Below are positions 20,780 to 31,164 of a stretch of DNA of 64,000 bases, piece by piece. The notes beneath the pieces are model-generated. The model was not told the DNA's origin. It was given only the letters and a program-made list of their open reading frames with translations, and did not search any database. The position numbers were made by a program, and so were the translations under genes. Within the stretch, counting starts at the first letter, position 1; each line of letters opens with the position of its first letter. The stretch is taken from assembly GCA_031772625.1 (NCBI GenBank), contig CM062819.1:1233140955-1233204954 (forward strand), written 5' to 3'. The DNA comes from Pinus tabuliformis (lineage: Eukaryota; Streptophyta; Pinopsida; Pinales; Pinaceae).

Positions 20780-21408
20780 TGATCCGGATTTAAACAGGAA
20801 CGCAACAAATTACAGAGATAACCATATACACAAAGATGCAGCGGAAATAATACTTCATTTCATTAATGGAAAATACTGAAATATGCTTACAACCAGAAGT
20901 GGAAATAAACCAGCTAGGGCAATTGTAGCTTATCTCTGAGAAGAGATGTGATGGCTACATGCCTCTGAATTGTTCCGAACTGTGTTACAATGAGGCTCGA
21001 AGGCCTATTTATTGTTGAGAAACAATGGAAAACCCTTCACATCCCGAAACCTAGCCCTAGAAGATGAAACGCCAAATTGTGGGCCCCGTTTGGGTAAATT
21101 GGTACATCAATTTCCTGGGGTCGTAACTTGGGCATACGATCTCCGTTTGACGCGTACGATAGCTCGTTAGAAAGATCTATCCGAGTACTACCACTTTGGG
21201 AGGCAACATCGGTCCATGGACCCATGTTGCCCCAGATTCCCAAAAAAAACGTCGTTTAGGGCCTCAAAACGGCTCCGGAAGTTCAGGACCCGAAAAACTG
21301 CTAAAAATAGTAAACTGTGCTACAATTTAGGAAACTGAAAAGACTGAAAGAGACAGTTGTGGGGGTCCAAATGGGTTGGTGGGTGGCCACCAACATCCAC
21401 CTGGATCA
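20780..21408 (-). repeat. Array LTR C, 629 bp
   Basis: Same termini as the others. One extra A in a poly-A run near 21242-21248 explains the 1-bp longer period of this repeat step. Confidence 0.95.
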
Positions 21409-21419
21409 TTCCTCCCCCC

Positions 21420-23468
21420 TTAGGAAGCAATGGTCCCCATTGCGTTGAGTTCCTCCATCTGCTGAACTTGTCCTGCAATCTCTGATGTGTCCAGTGATGG
21501 TGGGAAGCATGGTTGACGATGGTCCACATTGAACATTTGGTGCCAGTGAAGGAATGGAGGAATGATGTGCTCCAAAGCATTGTTCCCCATAGCCTTGGTA
21601 CTGCTGTAAAGACCATGTCCGAGTGATCTGAGCTTCTGATGGGTTCTGGTAAGGTGTTCTTTCTGTCGATGCAACCACACTTTGTTGCCCACCTGAAACT
21701 TGTGTGGTACCCATGTGGGTGAGGAGAAGTTGTTCCTATGTTTTGTCATGACCGTATCCTTTTGCTGCTGCTGCTGCTTGGAGGAACCATTTGCAGGGGT
21801 CATGGATGTAGCAACGATCTTCCCCTTACTTTGGGAGTGAACCAGACAGATGAATTTCCTGGTCTGTGATATGAGCTTGCTGCCTTTTTTGGTAGTGATC
21901 AAAGATGTGGCAGTAGGTGGGGCTACCTCTGGTATCCTGTATAATGAATCACCCAAAGAAATAATGACAGCGCGAGGCCTTGACTCATACACAGCATGTC
22001 GCCTCCATAAGTATGGCTGGCCTAATAATACATCACAAACATCCAGAGGTGTAACATCACACAATACCTCGTCTGTGAAGGGCTTGATGCTATATGGAAG
22101 GCGGCACTGCTGGCGAACTTTCAGATCTCGTCCTTCGTGAAGCCGCCCGATACTGTACGGCTGCGGGTGTGGTGTAGTCGGTAGGCCCAACCGCTTCACG
22201 ACCTCTGCTGAAACAAGGTTCTTTTGGCTGCCACTGTCGACAATGAATTGTAGCGGCGAACCCTTCACCCACATCTGTGAGTGGAAAAGACGCTCCCCCT
22301 CCTCTGGATCTTCAGGCTCATTTTTCTTGATCTTGGCGGTGGCAACAGTGGCACTGGGATCCGCATCAATGATCTGCTTCCCTTTGCCATTCCCCTTTTC
22401 GGGTTCTGGCTCAGGGTCAGAACATGCATCTGATTCAGAAGCCTTCAACTCAGCCACCAGCAACTACTTGGTCCGACACTCACTTGTGTTATGAGTGGGA
22501 CTCTTGTGGAACTCGCACCATTTTCCAGTGTCCTTTCTCGGCTTCACGGCGCTGTTCTTTGCTTGCAGCTTCGGCTGGTTGTCTTGGGTTGTCCCGCCTT
22601 GGCTTTGTCCTTTGTTCTGTGGTTTAGGGGCACCTTTCCCCTGCTTTGGATTCGCACACCCAAAGTCTCGCTTCTTTTGTTTAAACTTCTGCTCGACCTT
22701 GACGGCATATCGGTATGCTGCGCCGAGCGAGGGGATGTTTAGGAATTGTATTTCTTCCTGGATGTACTTGTGCAGGCAGCCACGGTATTTGAGTATCAAA
22801 TGTTGCTCCGAATCCTTGATACCCAACTTTGTGCGAAGGGTATGGAAAAGATTGGTGAACTCCGGCACGTCTTGGTCCCTTCCCTGCCGCAGCGTGGTCC
22901 ACTTTATGTATTCATCCTCATAGCTTCCGACAGGGTAGTACTGCTCCTTGATGGCATCCCGGAACGAATCCCAGGTGGGTGCAGCTGAAAATAGTGAGCC
23001 AGTACTTTCATCCTTCTGCTCGCAGTAGGTTTCCCACCAGTCCTTGACATGGGGGGCTGCTTTGAGAAGAGCAAAAACAATCTTTTCCCGACTCGAAAAT
23101 TCATGAACAGAAAAATAACCCTCTAGCAGATTTAACCATTTATCTACGGCATCTGCGTCTATCTGACCCTCGAATATGGGGATTTCAAAATTAACATGTA
23201 CCTTAAAGGGTGTGGCGTTTCCAGAGTAGCTGCTGGAAGCCGATGCGTCGCTTCTGGGTAGCCGCTGAAGGATCTGGGCAAAGTTGTCCATCATCGCTTT
23301 CCGTTGTCGCTCGAGGGCTTCTTCGAGCAAGGTTTTGATGGGATCTCCTGCCCCCTCGTCTTTCTTCTCGTCCGCCATGGGAGGCCGTCGGGATTTGCGA
23401 GGCTGGTCTTGCAAAGGTTCGACCAGTTCAAGCCCTAATTCCTTATATCCCGACCTCGTTGGGGACAT
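21420..23468 (-). pseudogene. Array unit 3: gag-protease-integrase-tail fusion, one nonsense codon
   Basis: Same 682-codon plan. A single TAG at 22464-22466 follows SECRTK at the end of the basic Gag tail; the other units have CAG here. Gag (334 codons) is intact; protease and integrase tail (from the next Met, 347 codons) would need read-through. Each of the three units is thus stopped at a different place, each by one codon. Confidence 0.93.
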
Positions 23469-23509
23469 GCAAAGAAAAACAGAGAAAAAGCAGATCGCTC
23501 TGATACCAC

Positions 23510-24137
23510 TGATCCGGATTTAAACAGGAACGCAACAAATTACAGAGATAACCATATACACAAAGATGCAGCGGAAATAATACTTCATTTCATTAATGGA
23601 AAATACTGAGATATGCTTACAACCAGAAATGGAAATAAACCAGCTAGGGCGATTGTAGCTTATCTCTGAGAAGAGATGTGATGGCTACATGCCTCTGAAC
23701 TGTTCCGAACTGTGTTACAATGAGGCTCGAAGGCCTATTTATTGTTGAGAAACAATGGAAAACCCTTCACATCCCGAAACCTAGCCCTAGAAGATGAAAC
23801 GCCAAATTGTGGGCCCCGTTTGGGTAAATTGGTACATCAATTTCCTGGGGTCGTAACTTGGGCATACGATCTCCGTTTGACGCGTACGATAGCTCGTTAG
23901 AAAGATCTATCCGAGTACTACCACTTTGGGAGGCAACATCAGTCCATGGACCCATGTTGCCCCAGATTCCCAAAAAAACGTCGTTTAGGGCCTCAAAACG
24001 GCTTCGAAAGTTCAGGACCTGAAAAACTGCTAAAAATAGTAAACTGTGCTACAATTTAGGAAACTGAAAAGACTGAAAGAGACAGTTGTGGGGGTCCAAA
24101 TGGGTTGGTGGGTGGCCACCAACATCCACCTGGATCA
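23510..24137 (-). repeat. Array LTR D, 628 bp (5'-most)
   Basis: The 5' LTR of the array. Its outer end GGATCA abuts pararetrovirus-like sequence at 24138. No target duplication can be checked because the opposite end of the array is truncated. Confidence 0.95.
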
Positions 24138-24272
24138 GTATCACGACAGAAAAAAGGAGATTTTGAATCAGCAAGCTTCGAGAACTCCGATACCAATTTT
24201 TTTAGCAGGGGATTCCTCCTCAGAGTTCTTGAAGCTTGCTGATTCAAAATCTCCTTTCTTCTGTTGTGGTAC
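24138..24272. repeat. Inverted repeat with about 50-bp arms around a tRNA-Met-like primer site
   Basis: Arms 24138-24187 and about 24222-24272 are complementary apart from a handful of mismatches (shared core AAGGAGATTTTGAATCAGCA). The 35-bp loop side carries TGGTATCGGAGT on the minus strand (24184-24195), close to the initiator-tRNA-Met primer site TGGTATCAGAGC. It sits downstream (minus strand) of the pararetrovirus promoter, where a leader with primer site belongs. Confidence 0.8.
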
Positions 24273-24913
24273 ACGAACCTCTATGTTGTCACGTATTAAT
24301 GCTCTTCAATGGCCTCCTTTCCTCAGCAAGCGGACATCCCTTGACACTTGGCAAACCTCTCCTCTGACAGAATATGAAGAATCTTTACTCAAAAATAACT
24401 CAATAGTCATAAAGAAAAAGTATTGCTCAGAGTTATGACACAGATGGGTATATCAAATGCAGAAATATTTCTTTCTATTGATTTCAGAAGATGGTTACAA
24501 TTTTGAAAATCTTCAATTTTGAAAATCTTCAATTTTTTCAATCCAGAGATTGACTGTGGTGGTATTTACCAATTATATCATCTGTTAAGCAGAAATTTTT
24601 GCAGATGAGATTTGGAGGCTTCCTGGCCCGACACAGACTCTATCTTTGAAGAAGATATAAAAATTTAAAGACTCTACCTATAGAGTTCAGCCACTTCAGG
24701 TTCTCACCAAGGTTTTTAGGCCTTGATGCGCAGGCTTCCAAACTCGACTCTAAAGAGATCTTGCTCCGTGATGCAAGCAGATCGAACAAAGTGTTCGCAG
24801 ATGCAGAGCAGGGAGATAGCTCTCAGACTCAAAACACACAAAGCTAGAAATTTCTCTAAGACTCAGACTCAACTCTCTCCAAACTCGGATGCCCAAACGA
24901 GCCTTACTCCTCT

Positions 24914-24922
24914 CCTTATATA
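24914..24922 (-). promoter_or_regulatory. TATA box of pararetrovirus-like promoter
   Basis: The minus strand reads TATATAAGG in a GC-flanked context, followed after about 30 bp by a purine-rich leader. Strong TATATAAGG boxes are usual for the genome-length promoters of plant pararetroviruses. The next 700 bp (to the primer site) have no coding frame. Confidence 0.55.
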
Positions 24923-25220
24923 GGATGAGAAGGGGACAACTTTCCGACAACCCGTGTTTTGTACAATGATTCCGAGATGTGGATCAAATCACACCAAAAG
25001 TCAGAGAAGTGCTCCGAGTCTCGGAATAGTACAAGACAACTATACAAAGTGGAGATTTAAGGGAATCCCACAAAACTATAATTTCTTTATACATATATGG
25101 GAGATTTTTGTCGAGAATCTCAAGAAAAAACCCAGTCTCTATCATAGTCAAGAGACAAGACTTTATTGTACACTATGGATGCTTTATATCGGGAGCCCAC
25201 ATGAACCCGTGAATATTTAA

Positions 25221-25770
25221 TCATGTCCCTAGTGCGTTTGTACCAGGGAATCTTCCAAGTGTTGGATGATCATATGCTCCACAGGTGTCCCAAGCCTTTG
25301 AGTAAATTCTTCTAACAATCATTGGTTTGCCTAAGACAATCTGATGCTTGATCTTGGTTAACACAATCCACTGGAAGTGTCCACTCATAAAGGTCTTCAA
25401 TATCCAGTCATCTGAGTATGAATTTAGGCCTGCTATGGTTTTACAAGGATAATGGAAACAATCATGAGAATTTTGAGCACATGTCATGCAATCTCTTTGA
25501 GTATAATTTTCAAAATATCTGGGATCCATAGCAGTCTTGTTGACTCCGAACCACATCCACCAAGTTTTCAGCCATTCTGGTCGCCATAAAAGTTGATTTA
25601 CAAATGTTGGCCCAAATTTTAAAATGGTGTAGTGGATTTCTGTTTTCTCATCTCGGCATAAAAGCTCCCACCATAGATTAATGTAGCCTTTGAAATTGTA
25701 GATGGTGTCTGGAAATAATATTTCTGGATCTTTCTATGGCCACATGTATTTTGAGAAATGGTTTGGGTCT
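25221..25770 (-). pseudogene. Trp-rich tail ORF of unknown family
   Basis: One frame runs from about 25770 to 25221 with a single TAG at 25734-25736. It is unusually rich in aromatic residues (GYINLWWELLC, LLWRPEWLKTWWMWFG) and has a Cys cluster (CMTCAQNSHDCFHYPC). It starts about 45 bp after the protease frame ends and stops 300 bp before the promoter. In this position it could be a C-terminal tail left after RT/RNase H were deleted, or an unrelated 3' gene. I do not recognise the family with confidence. Confidence 0.5.
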
Positions 25771-25815
25771 CATGTCCTGTTTATAGTGTAATTTTTATGA
25801 TAGACCTTTTTCCTG

Positions 25816-26349
25816 TCACTTTCTTAATTCTACAATTTTTTGTATGATTCTGGGAAGTTGGAGTTGTTCTTTGATTTTGATTGAAGATTTAAAGTCTTTC
25901 AATTCTTCAATATTTTTCTCTGACAGTTCTACTTCCTGCATTGTTTGTACCATTGTGGAAATTCTGGGAGTAGAAATATATGGTAAGGTCAGTGTTTCTA
26001 GAAATCCTTTATGATTTGGTACTGAAATGAAAAATCTTGCTTTGCCATCAGGCAATCTGGCTAACCCATGGGGTTCAACTACTGCTAGAAACACATTTCC
26101 CAATATGCAGTCTATGGGAATTTCTCCTACTGCAAATTTTAACTTCATACAATATTTTTTGAAACAGATGGTGGCAATAGGAACTTCATACCTGAAAGTC
26201 TGAGTTCCAATTCCAGTTACTTGTCGAGGAGCCACCTTCCAGTATTTAGCTGGGACAATATTTTTGTTAATAACATTGATATCCATGCCTGAATCAATCA
26301 ATGTTCTCAAAGTGAACTTTTCTCCTTGGATATCAATGGTCAACAACAC
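25816..26349 (-). pseudogene. Pararetrovirus-type aspartic protease
   Basis: The frame opens with the catalytic motif TLIDSGMDINVI (residues about 16-27), then a beta-rich region and CILGNVFLAVVEPHG, matching the hydrophobic-LGN motif of pararetroviral proteases. Such proteases cut the polyprotein during particle assembly. The C-terminal 45 residues form a charged helix. The same frame continues upstream across a TAG (26359-26361) into the 26362-27081 segment, so it was one polyprotein. The usual RT domain does not follow. Confidence 0.75.
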
Positions 26350-26358
26350 ATGATGCTG

Positions 26359-27081
26359 CTAATATTGGATTGTCATTATTTTCATTTCTCCAAATCCCAT
26401 TCCAGAATAGGATTTATCTTCATAGATCTCTACATTATCATTCTTAATAGGCTCCTTCTTGTTTTCTATCTTAGAGATTTGTGTTTTCAGGCCAGCAACT
26501 TCTTTTTTGAGATGGTATATTTCCGTGCTGACTTCTCCCAAGGTTAAGGACCTTGGCTTAGTATGCCCCTTGTTTCTTTGAAGAGATTTGGTGTTCTTTT
26601 CATAGGAAGCATCTACAAATAGGGCTTTAGCTTGATTATTCTTTGAACTACTACTGCCCTGTTCTTTGTGCATTGTTTGTAGAAAAGCTTCTAGCAACTT
26701 TTCTTTCATTTCTCCTTCTGCCAACATTTTGATGCTGGACAGAACCTTTGACTCATCGTCTTCAATGGTGTGTGCCATACAGATTTTTTCTTTTTCCTTA
26801 TTTGACCTGAGTTCGGTCTCTTCTTCTGAATTGAGGATTGATTCTGACTCTGAATTATTGCAATTGCAATATTCAGATTCTGTACATTCACATTTCTGTA
26901 TATTTACATGCTCAATGCTGGAATCAGAATTATAGGAAGTAGTGTTTGTTGTGTCTAAAGTGTTGTAGCAGTCATTTTTCATTAAATGCACTTCTTCTTT
27001 GAAGGTGATTCCAAGATGTCTTCTTGTCTCTCTCTGGGATCTTTCTGCAGCAGCTTCTTGTGATTTCTTTCCTCTGTTCAT
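26359..27081 (-). pseudogene. Polyprotein segment after zinc knuckle, acidic plus coiled coil
   Basis: A 240-codon frame. Residues 40-110 are acidic and Ser/Asn-rich with a short Cys cluster (CECTESEYCNC); residues about 185-215 form a heptad-like coil (STEIYHLKKEVAGLKTQI). It follows the knuckle in the same frame and precedes the protease. No catalytic motif. Probably a spacer or coat-associated region of the polyprotein. Confidence 0.6.
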
Positions 27082-27620
27082 CTTAGATTCTTTACCTTTA
27101 GGAAACTTATTTGTTGTATGTCCCTTTTGGCCACATAACCAACATAATATTCCATCATGTATTTGTGTTTTAAGATGGATATCTTTTGGCTCATAATAAT
27201 GAGTTTTAGGGACATATCTATAAGATCATTTCTTGTGCTGGTTTGTTCTGTAAGCACGGACCTTTGAATTTTTTGTAGGCTGCATCTCGGCCTTTTTGTT
27301 GCTTTTCTTACTCTTTCTTCTCTGAACAATTGGATCATCAATTGCAAGCCCATAATTACTGCAAATTGATTTGTTGTCTGGCAATATTGACAGATTTTGC
27401 ATTGATTTATTCACCCTCATGCTAGTGCAAATTCCTACCAGTGCTTTGGTGATATTGCAATAAATTTCACCCCAAGTGTATGCTTCAAAAGAATTTTGGA
27501 AGACTTCTTTCCTCTAGATATACTCAACGAATTTAGAAGGTAGATCAGAAAGATAGACCTGCTTCCATAATGCATTTTGGATTTCTTTTACTTCATAAAT
27601 TCGTTATGTCTAGTCACGAT
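27082..27620 (-). pseudogene. Coat-like region with nuclear-type basic run and imperfect zinc knuckle
   Basis: Reading in overlapping frames shows GEIYCNITKALVGICTS, a basic run (RRKSKKSNKKAE) and then a knuckle, CWLCGQKGHTTNK, whose last Cys position is Phe. Zinc-knuckle coat proteins of this kind package the genome in pararetroviruses. The frame has changed relative to the upstream coat segment (near 27690), and several stops are present. Seen: motifs and breaks. Inferred: coat identity. Confidence 0.6.
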
Positions 27621-27662
27621 GAAAGTCTTCATTGTAGATGACATCACCTTCTTCGTCCTTAA

Positions 27663-28946
27663 CTACTTCTTCTTCCATTTCTGTAATAAGTGTAGGAGAT
27701 GATTCAACATCCCACCATCTTTGCAATGTATCGGTAAAACATTGTATGATTGTTTTATAGGCTTCAACTTCTGTTTTCCCTGCATACACATAAGTTTATA
27801 TTCAGTAAACATTTGATCAATCATTTGCCTGATTTGACCAATGTTGAGATTGTCAATGTTCCATTCTTTGTAAGAGCCAATTTGAAAGGTGTGAGTTTCT
27901 GGAAGTTTACCCTTACCAACTAGGTCAGGGGCTGGATATCTGGAAAACTGGCTTGAGAGGGGCTCATAGATGGGAAGTAAATGCTTTTCAGAAGACTCAG
28001 GATATTCGTTTTTAGTGAAAGCTTCTGAAAACAATGAGTAGGAGACTTTTGGTGAACTGCTGGGAGATTGTTCATGCAGTTCTGGCTTTTCCTTTGGGAA
28101 TAAATAGGGAAATTTTTCTACTTGCTTGACAACATGTTGGATATTTACAGGGTGGCTAAAAATCATAGAAGAAGGAATGCGCTTATCTTTGGGTGCTATG
28201 GAAAGGTTTTCAAATTTCTCAGCCAATTCTCCCATAAGACTGTTAGTAGTTTTGAATTCAAAATCTACTTTCTTTTCTATGCTTTCTATTCGAACAAAAG
28301 ATTCTCTAACGAATCCTTTCAAAGCAGAAACAGAATAATTTACATTGTTCAGATTATTATTTACATCCTTTACAGCAACATGTAAGGAATCAAAACAGTC
28401 CTTATGGTCCTGGGATTTGATCATATTCATTTCTAACCCTTTAAGAGCAGTATTTGTCCAATTTATCTACTCGTTGGCTTTTTGTATTCTTTCATCAATG
28501 CCTAGTGCGGATTCATCTGTGGGGACCAAAGGAATAGCTTTTGTTGCATTACTAGAATCACCTAACAATATTCCTTTGAAAGGTGGAAAAGTGGTGGTAG
28601 TGTCTATCTTGGTGCCATCATGGTTGGTCCATGAATGTTTTTGTGCAAAAGATACCTCAATGTCTGCCATGTGAACTTCTTTCCCTTCTTCCATTTCTTT
28701 CCAACTGTAAAAAGAAATCTAGGAATATGTATCTTCCATATATTGCTTCCATTGTAAAGATAGATTTCTTTTCTCAGCACCTGGTGTGCTCATATCAAAT
28801 GCTTTTGATGCAGGATGAGTGTATAAATCCCAATTTAACATTCTTTTCATCCATTCGGGATCAATTTTATATTTTTGACATCCATCCATTAATGAGAAGA
28901 ACTTATACATTTTTAGAATAGAAGAGAAAAAGAACAAATATTGCAA
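27663..28946 (-). pseudogene. Coat-protein N-terminal region, two TAG stops
   Basis: One frame from 28946 to 27663 is interrupted only by TAG at 28719-28721 and at 28467-28469. The middle has a helical, charged stretch (IESIEKKVDFEFKTTNSL), followed by a Ser/Pro-rich linker and WNIDNLNIGQIRQMIDQMF. No enzyme motif. Its place upstream of the knuckle and protease suggests a coat or coat-precursor region. A frameshift near 27690 moves reading to the next segment. Confidence 0.55.
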
Positions 28947-28981
28947 TTCATACTAGAGGGTGTTTTAGACACACAAACACA

Positions 28982-29416
28982 TTGTATCCGGCAGTACTAC
29001 ATACTCCTAGCCAAGAATCCAAATCAAGCACTCTTGTAATTACTGATGCTCATAACCAGAAAATAGAACATCAAACAATCAGATGGGAAGACCTAAGTTT
29101 TCCTAAAAATTGGGTCATAGATCTCCCTCAGTCGCCAAAAATCCAAAATATTACGACTGCACAAATCCAAGAAGGATCTTCTTCAACTACCCTGTCTTTT
29201 CCTCAAAGATCAATTATTGACCATCAAAAAATACAAAAAGCTTGCCATGCCATTCAGCCAAAGTCAAGTCTTGACCTTTGTCAACCTTCTACTTCTACAT
29301 CTGTATATAATTCATATCCAAATTGTTTACATGCCACTTTATTTGAACTAGCACAAATTTTTCATTTCTCTGATCTCGAAGTTAAATGTCCTGGATGTTG
29401 TTTAGTAGTCTGCTAA
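28982..29416 (+). pseudogene. Plus-strand ORF, 144 aa, possibly an inverted pararetrovirus fragment
   Basis: An open frame reading opposite to the neighbouring virus-like genes. It contains IRWEDLSFPKNWVID and a long Ser/Gln/Thr-rich stretch, ending in a Cys-containing tail. The first motif resembles what I would expect near the end of a movement-protein region, but I cannot confirm this. If so, the locus has been inverted here. It starts 36 bp from the end of the minus-strand frame. It could instead be an unrelated sequence. Confidence 0.35.
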
Positions 29417-31160
29417 AAAACACTTGCAGATTTTCTCCTCCATAAAAATCATCTATATAGAAATATTATTATTTCTACTTCCATTATTATTATTAGTGTT
29501 ATTATTACTAAGAAGAAGTTATTAACCATATTCACTTATTTTTATTTGATGTTCCATTTATTATAATTTCAATTATAAGTTGAATATTATTTAAGTGAGT
29601 AGAAAATACTAGTATAGAGATAATATAACATGGACATTACTTATTTCATTGTTTTATAGGAAAATATTAAACGCAACACACACACACATATATTATCTTA
29701 AACTAGAATTTTGTAGGGTGCATTTTTTTATCATTTAATTACATATCACATATGAATTAAATTACATATGACATGGAATTAAATGATAAAAAAATTTACA
29801 CTTTAGGACATAGAATAAATGATTAAAAATGTTACACTTTCCAAACTTGATCCCTCTCAATGTGACTAGGATGTAGAACACCTAGCAGTACAATCAACTA
29901 TGAAGAAACAATAATTTTTCTAATTCCATTAATAACCCATGAACATGAATAATATTAATTGTTTTCGTACTGAAGACTAACTTTTCTATTTGTAGTACCA
30001 ACTCTAAAGCAAAATTAAATCTTTATTATTATTATTATTATTGACATAAAGTAAAACTTATAATCCCTTTTATTTTTTTGTTCTAACCCAAAAATTTTAA
30101 ATTTAAATTTAACTTTTTTTAGTAAGTAATGAGATTATTTTATATTAGATCAAAATTCCTGCCTAGTTCACAGTGAATACATCAATAAATACATTATCAT
30201 AAGTCTAAATCTTTCAAACTCATCTTTCCTATCCAAAATCAAAATTGTCCTCTCAAGAGGTACATTATTCACAGAGACAAGGTGAAGCAGGGTCGGGGGG
30301 GGATGTTTGGAGGTGAATACCTTCCAATAGAGCCCCATAATAAAGCAAAATTTTTAGTACATACACTACTAGTTTATGATATAGTCTTTCATCTCTATAT
30401 ACTAGCCCAAATCAATGGGCACATTCAGGTATGGGCATTTTTTGTCGATAAGGTCGCTAGTACTTGCATTACCATTTAAACTTGAGGTCAAGCTATTCAC
30501 CATACCCCTAAGTTATTCTACCTGATGTCTAAGGTAGCTCAATTCATCCTCTTTCTTATCAACCCAAATTTACTTGAGGATATCCATCATATTGGAGGAG
30601 ACCACATATTTCACATTGCGTTTCAACTGGAGCTACATAATATCTACTTGCAGTAAATCCATTTTTCATATCAGTGGACAATGGTTGCAGAGAATCTTCT
30701 AGCCATATCGTGGAAGCAATAATTTCCAAAACATATAATTCCAAATCCAACTACTACCCTTACATAAAGGCAGGTGACTGAGCTATTGTCTGCAAGGCAA
30801 CCACCAACCTTGAAACCTGTCACAGTTGCAAAAGACAATGGCCAAGGTCATGCTAGACCCTTTTACCTCATCGAACATATGCACAGTAGCACTCAAAGGA
30901 CAATGTTATGAGTTATTCACAACATTATGAGTAATGCCCTTATCAGGCTCCCAATCATCATAGAATTGAACCAAAAGAACCTTTGTCACCAAGCAATAAC
31001 AAACACCCTACCAATGATTTTCAAAACACATAATCCTAATTCCAACAATAACTTGCCCAAGGAGGAAGGTAACCAACTTGATGTCATTGTGAACTAAGTT
31101 TCCACCTACAATCATGCCTCTTCACGTAGTGTTGAATGTCCATATGATGACTATGGCACC
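29417..31160. other. AT-rich intergenic DNA
   Basis: No coding frame is credible. Contains a CA run (about 29678-29691), an AT-rich palindrome with 17-bp arms (29723-29740 against 29777-29794), an (ATT)n run at about 30023-30042, and a weak partial repeat between about 30695-30780 and 30970-31080. Confidence 0.6.
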
Positions 31161-31164
31161 AATT

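Larger units (their letters stand above)
15217..24137 (-). mobile_element. Tandem array of a pol-deleted Ty3/gypsy element: 4 LTRs, 3 internal regions
   Basis: Four LTRs (15322-15949, 18051-18678, 20780-21408, 23510-24137) alternate with three internal regions in one orientation. LTR-to-LTR distances are 2729, 2729 and 2730 bp. Each internal region has a primer site next to its upstream LTR, one gag-protease-integrase-tail frame of 2049 bp, and a polypurine tract next to its downstream LTR. Neighbouring units share the LTR between them. A fourth internal region is truncated at about 15217 after 21 codons of gag. Units differ by scattered substitutions, so they are separate copies. RT, RNase H and the integrase core are missing from every unit. 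I infer unequal LTR-LTR recombination or tandem amplification of one parental deletion derivative. Confidence 0.92.
24138..28946 (-). mobile_element. Endogenous pararetrovirus remnant (Caulimoviridae-like), RT/RNase H missing
   Basis: Minus-strand order: coat-like region (28946-27663 and on to about 27230), zinc knuckle (about 27105-27150), acidic/coiled-coil segment (27081-26362), aspartic protease (26349-25816), a Trp-rich tail (25770-25221), a TATA promoter (24914-24922) and a leader with primer site (24184-24195). Coat, knuckle, protease and promoter-leader order matches plant pararetroviruses. RT and RNase H, normally next to the protease, are absent, with only about 45 bp between protease and tail. 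Four of the interrupting stops are TAG. No LTRs are visible. The array's outermost LTR directly abuts the leader. It is dead by deletion. Confidence 0.7.

Noticed and set aside
15217-24137. Reading the array as nested insertions
   Set aside because: Nested insertion would leave extra LTRs and target duplications. Shared single LTRs and constant period show tandem arrangement.
15217-24137. Array as pure assembly duplication
   Set aside because: Units differ by unit-specific substitutions and nonsense codons. Not fully excluded without reads.
16391-24438. Repeated plus-strand ORFs (66-142 aa) within each array unit
   Set aside because: They recur at the unit period and are antisense to the gag-protease frame; no domain and no independent evidence. 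Shadows of the real frame.
24046-24438. 130-aa plus-strand ORF across the array border
   Set aside because: Spans LTR, hairpin and leader, three unrelated sequences; chance frame.
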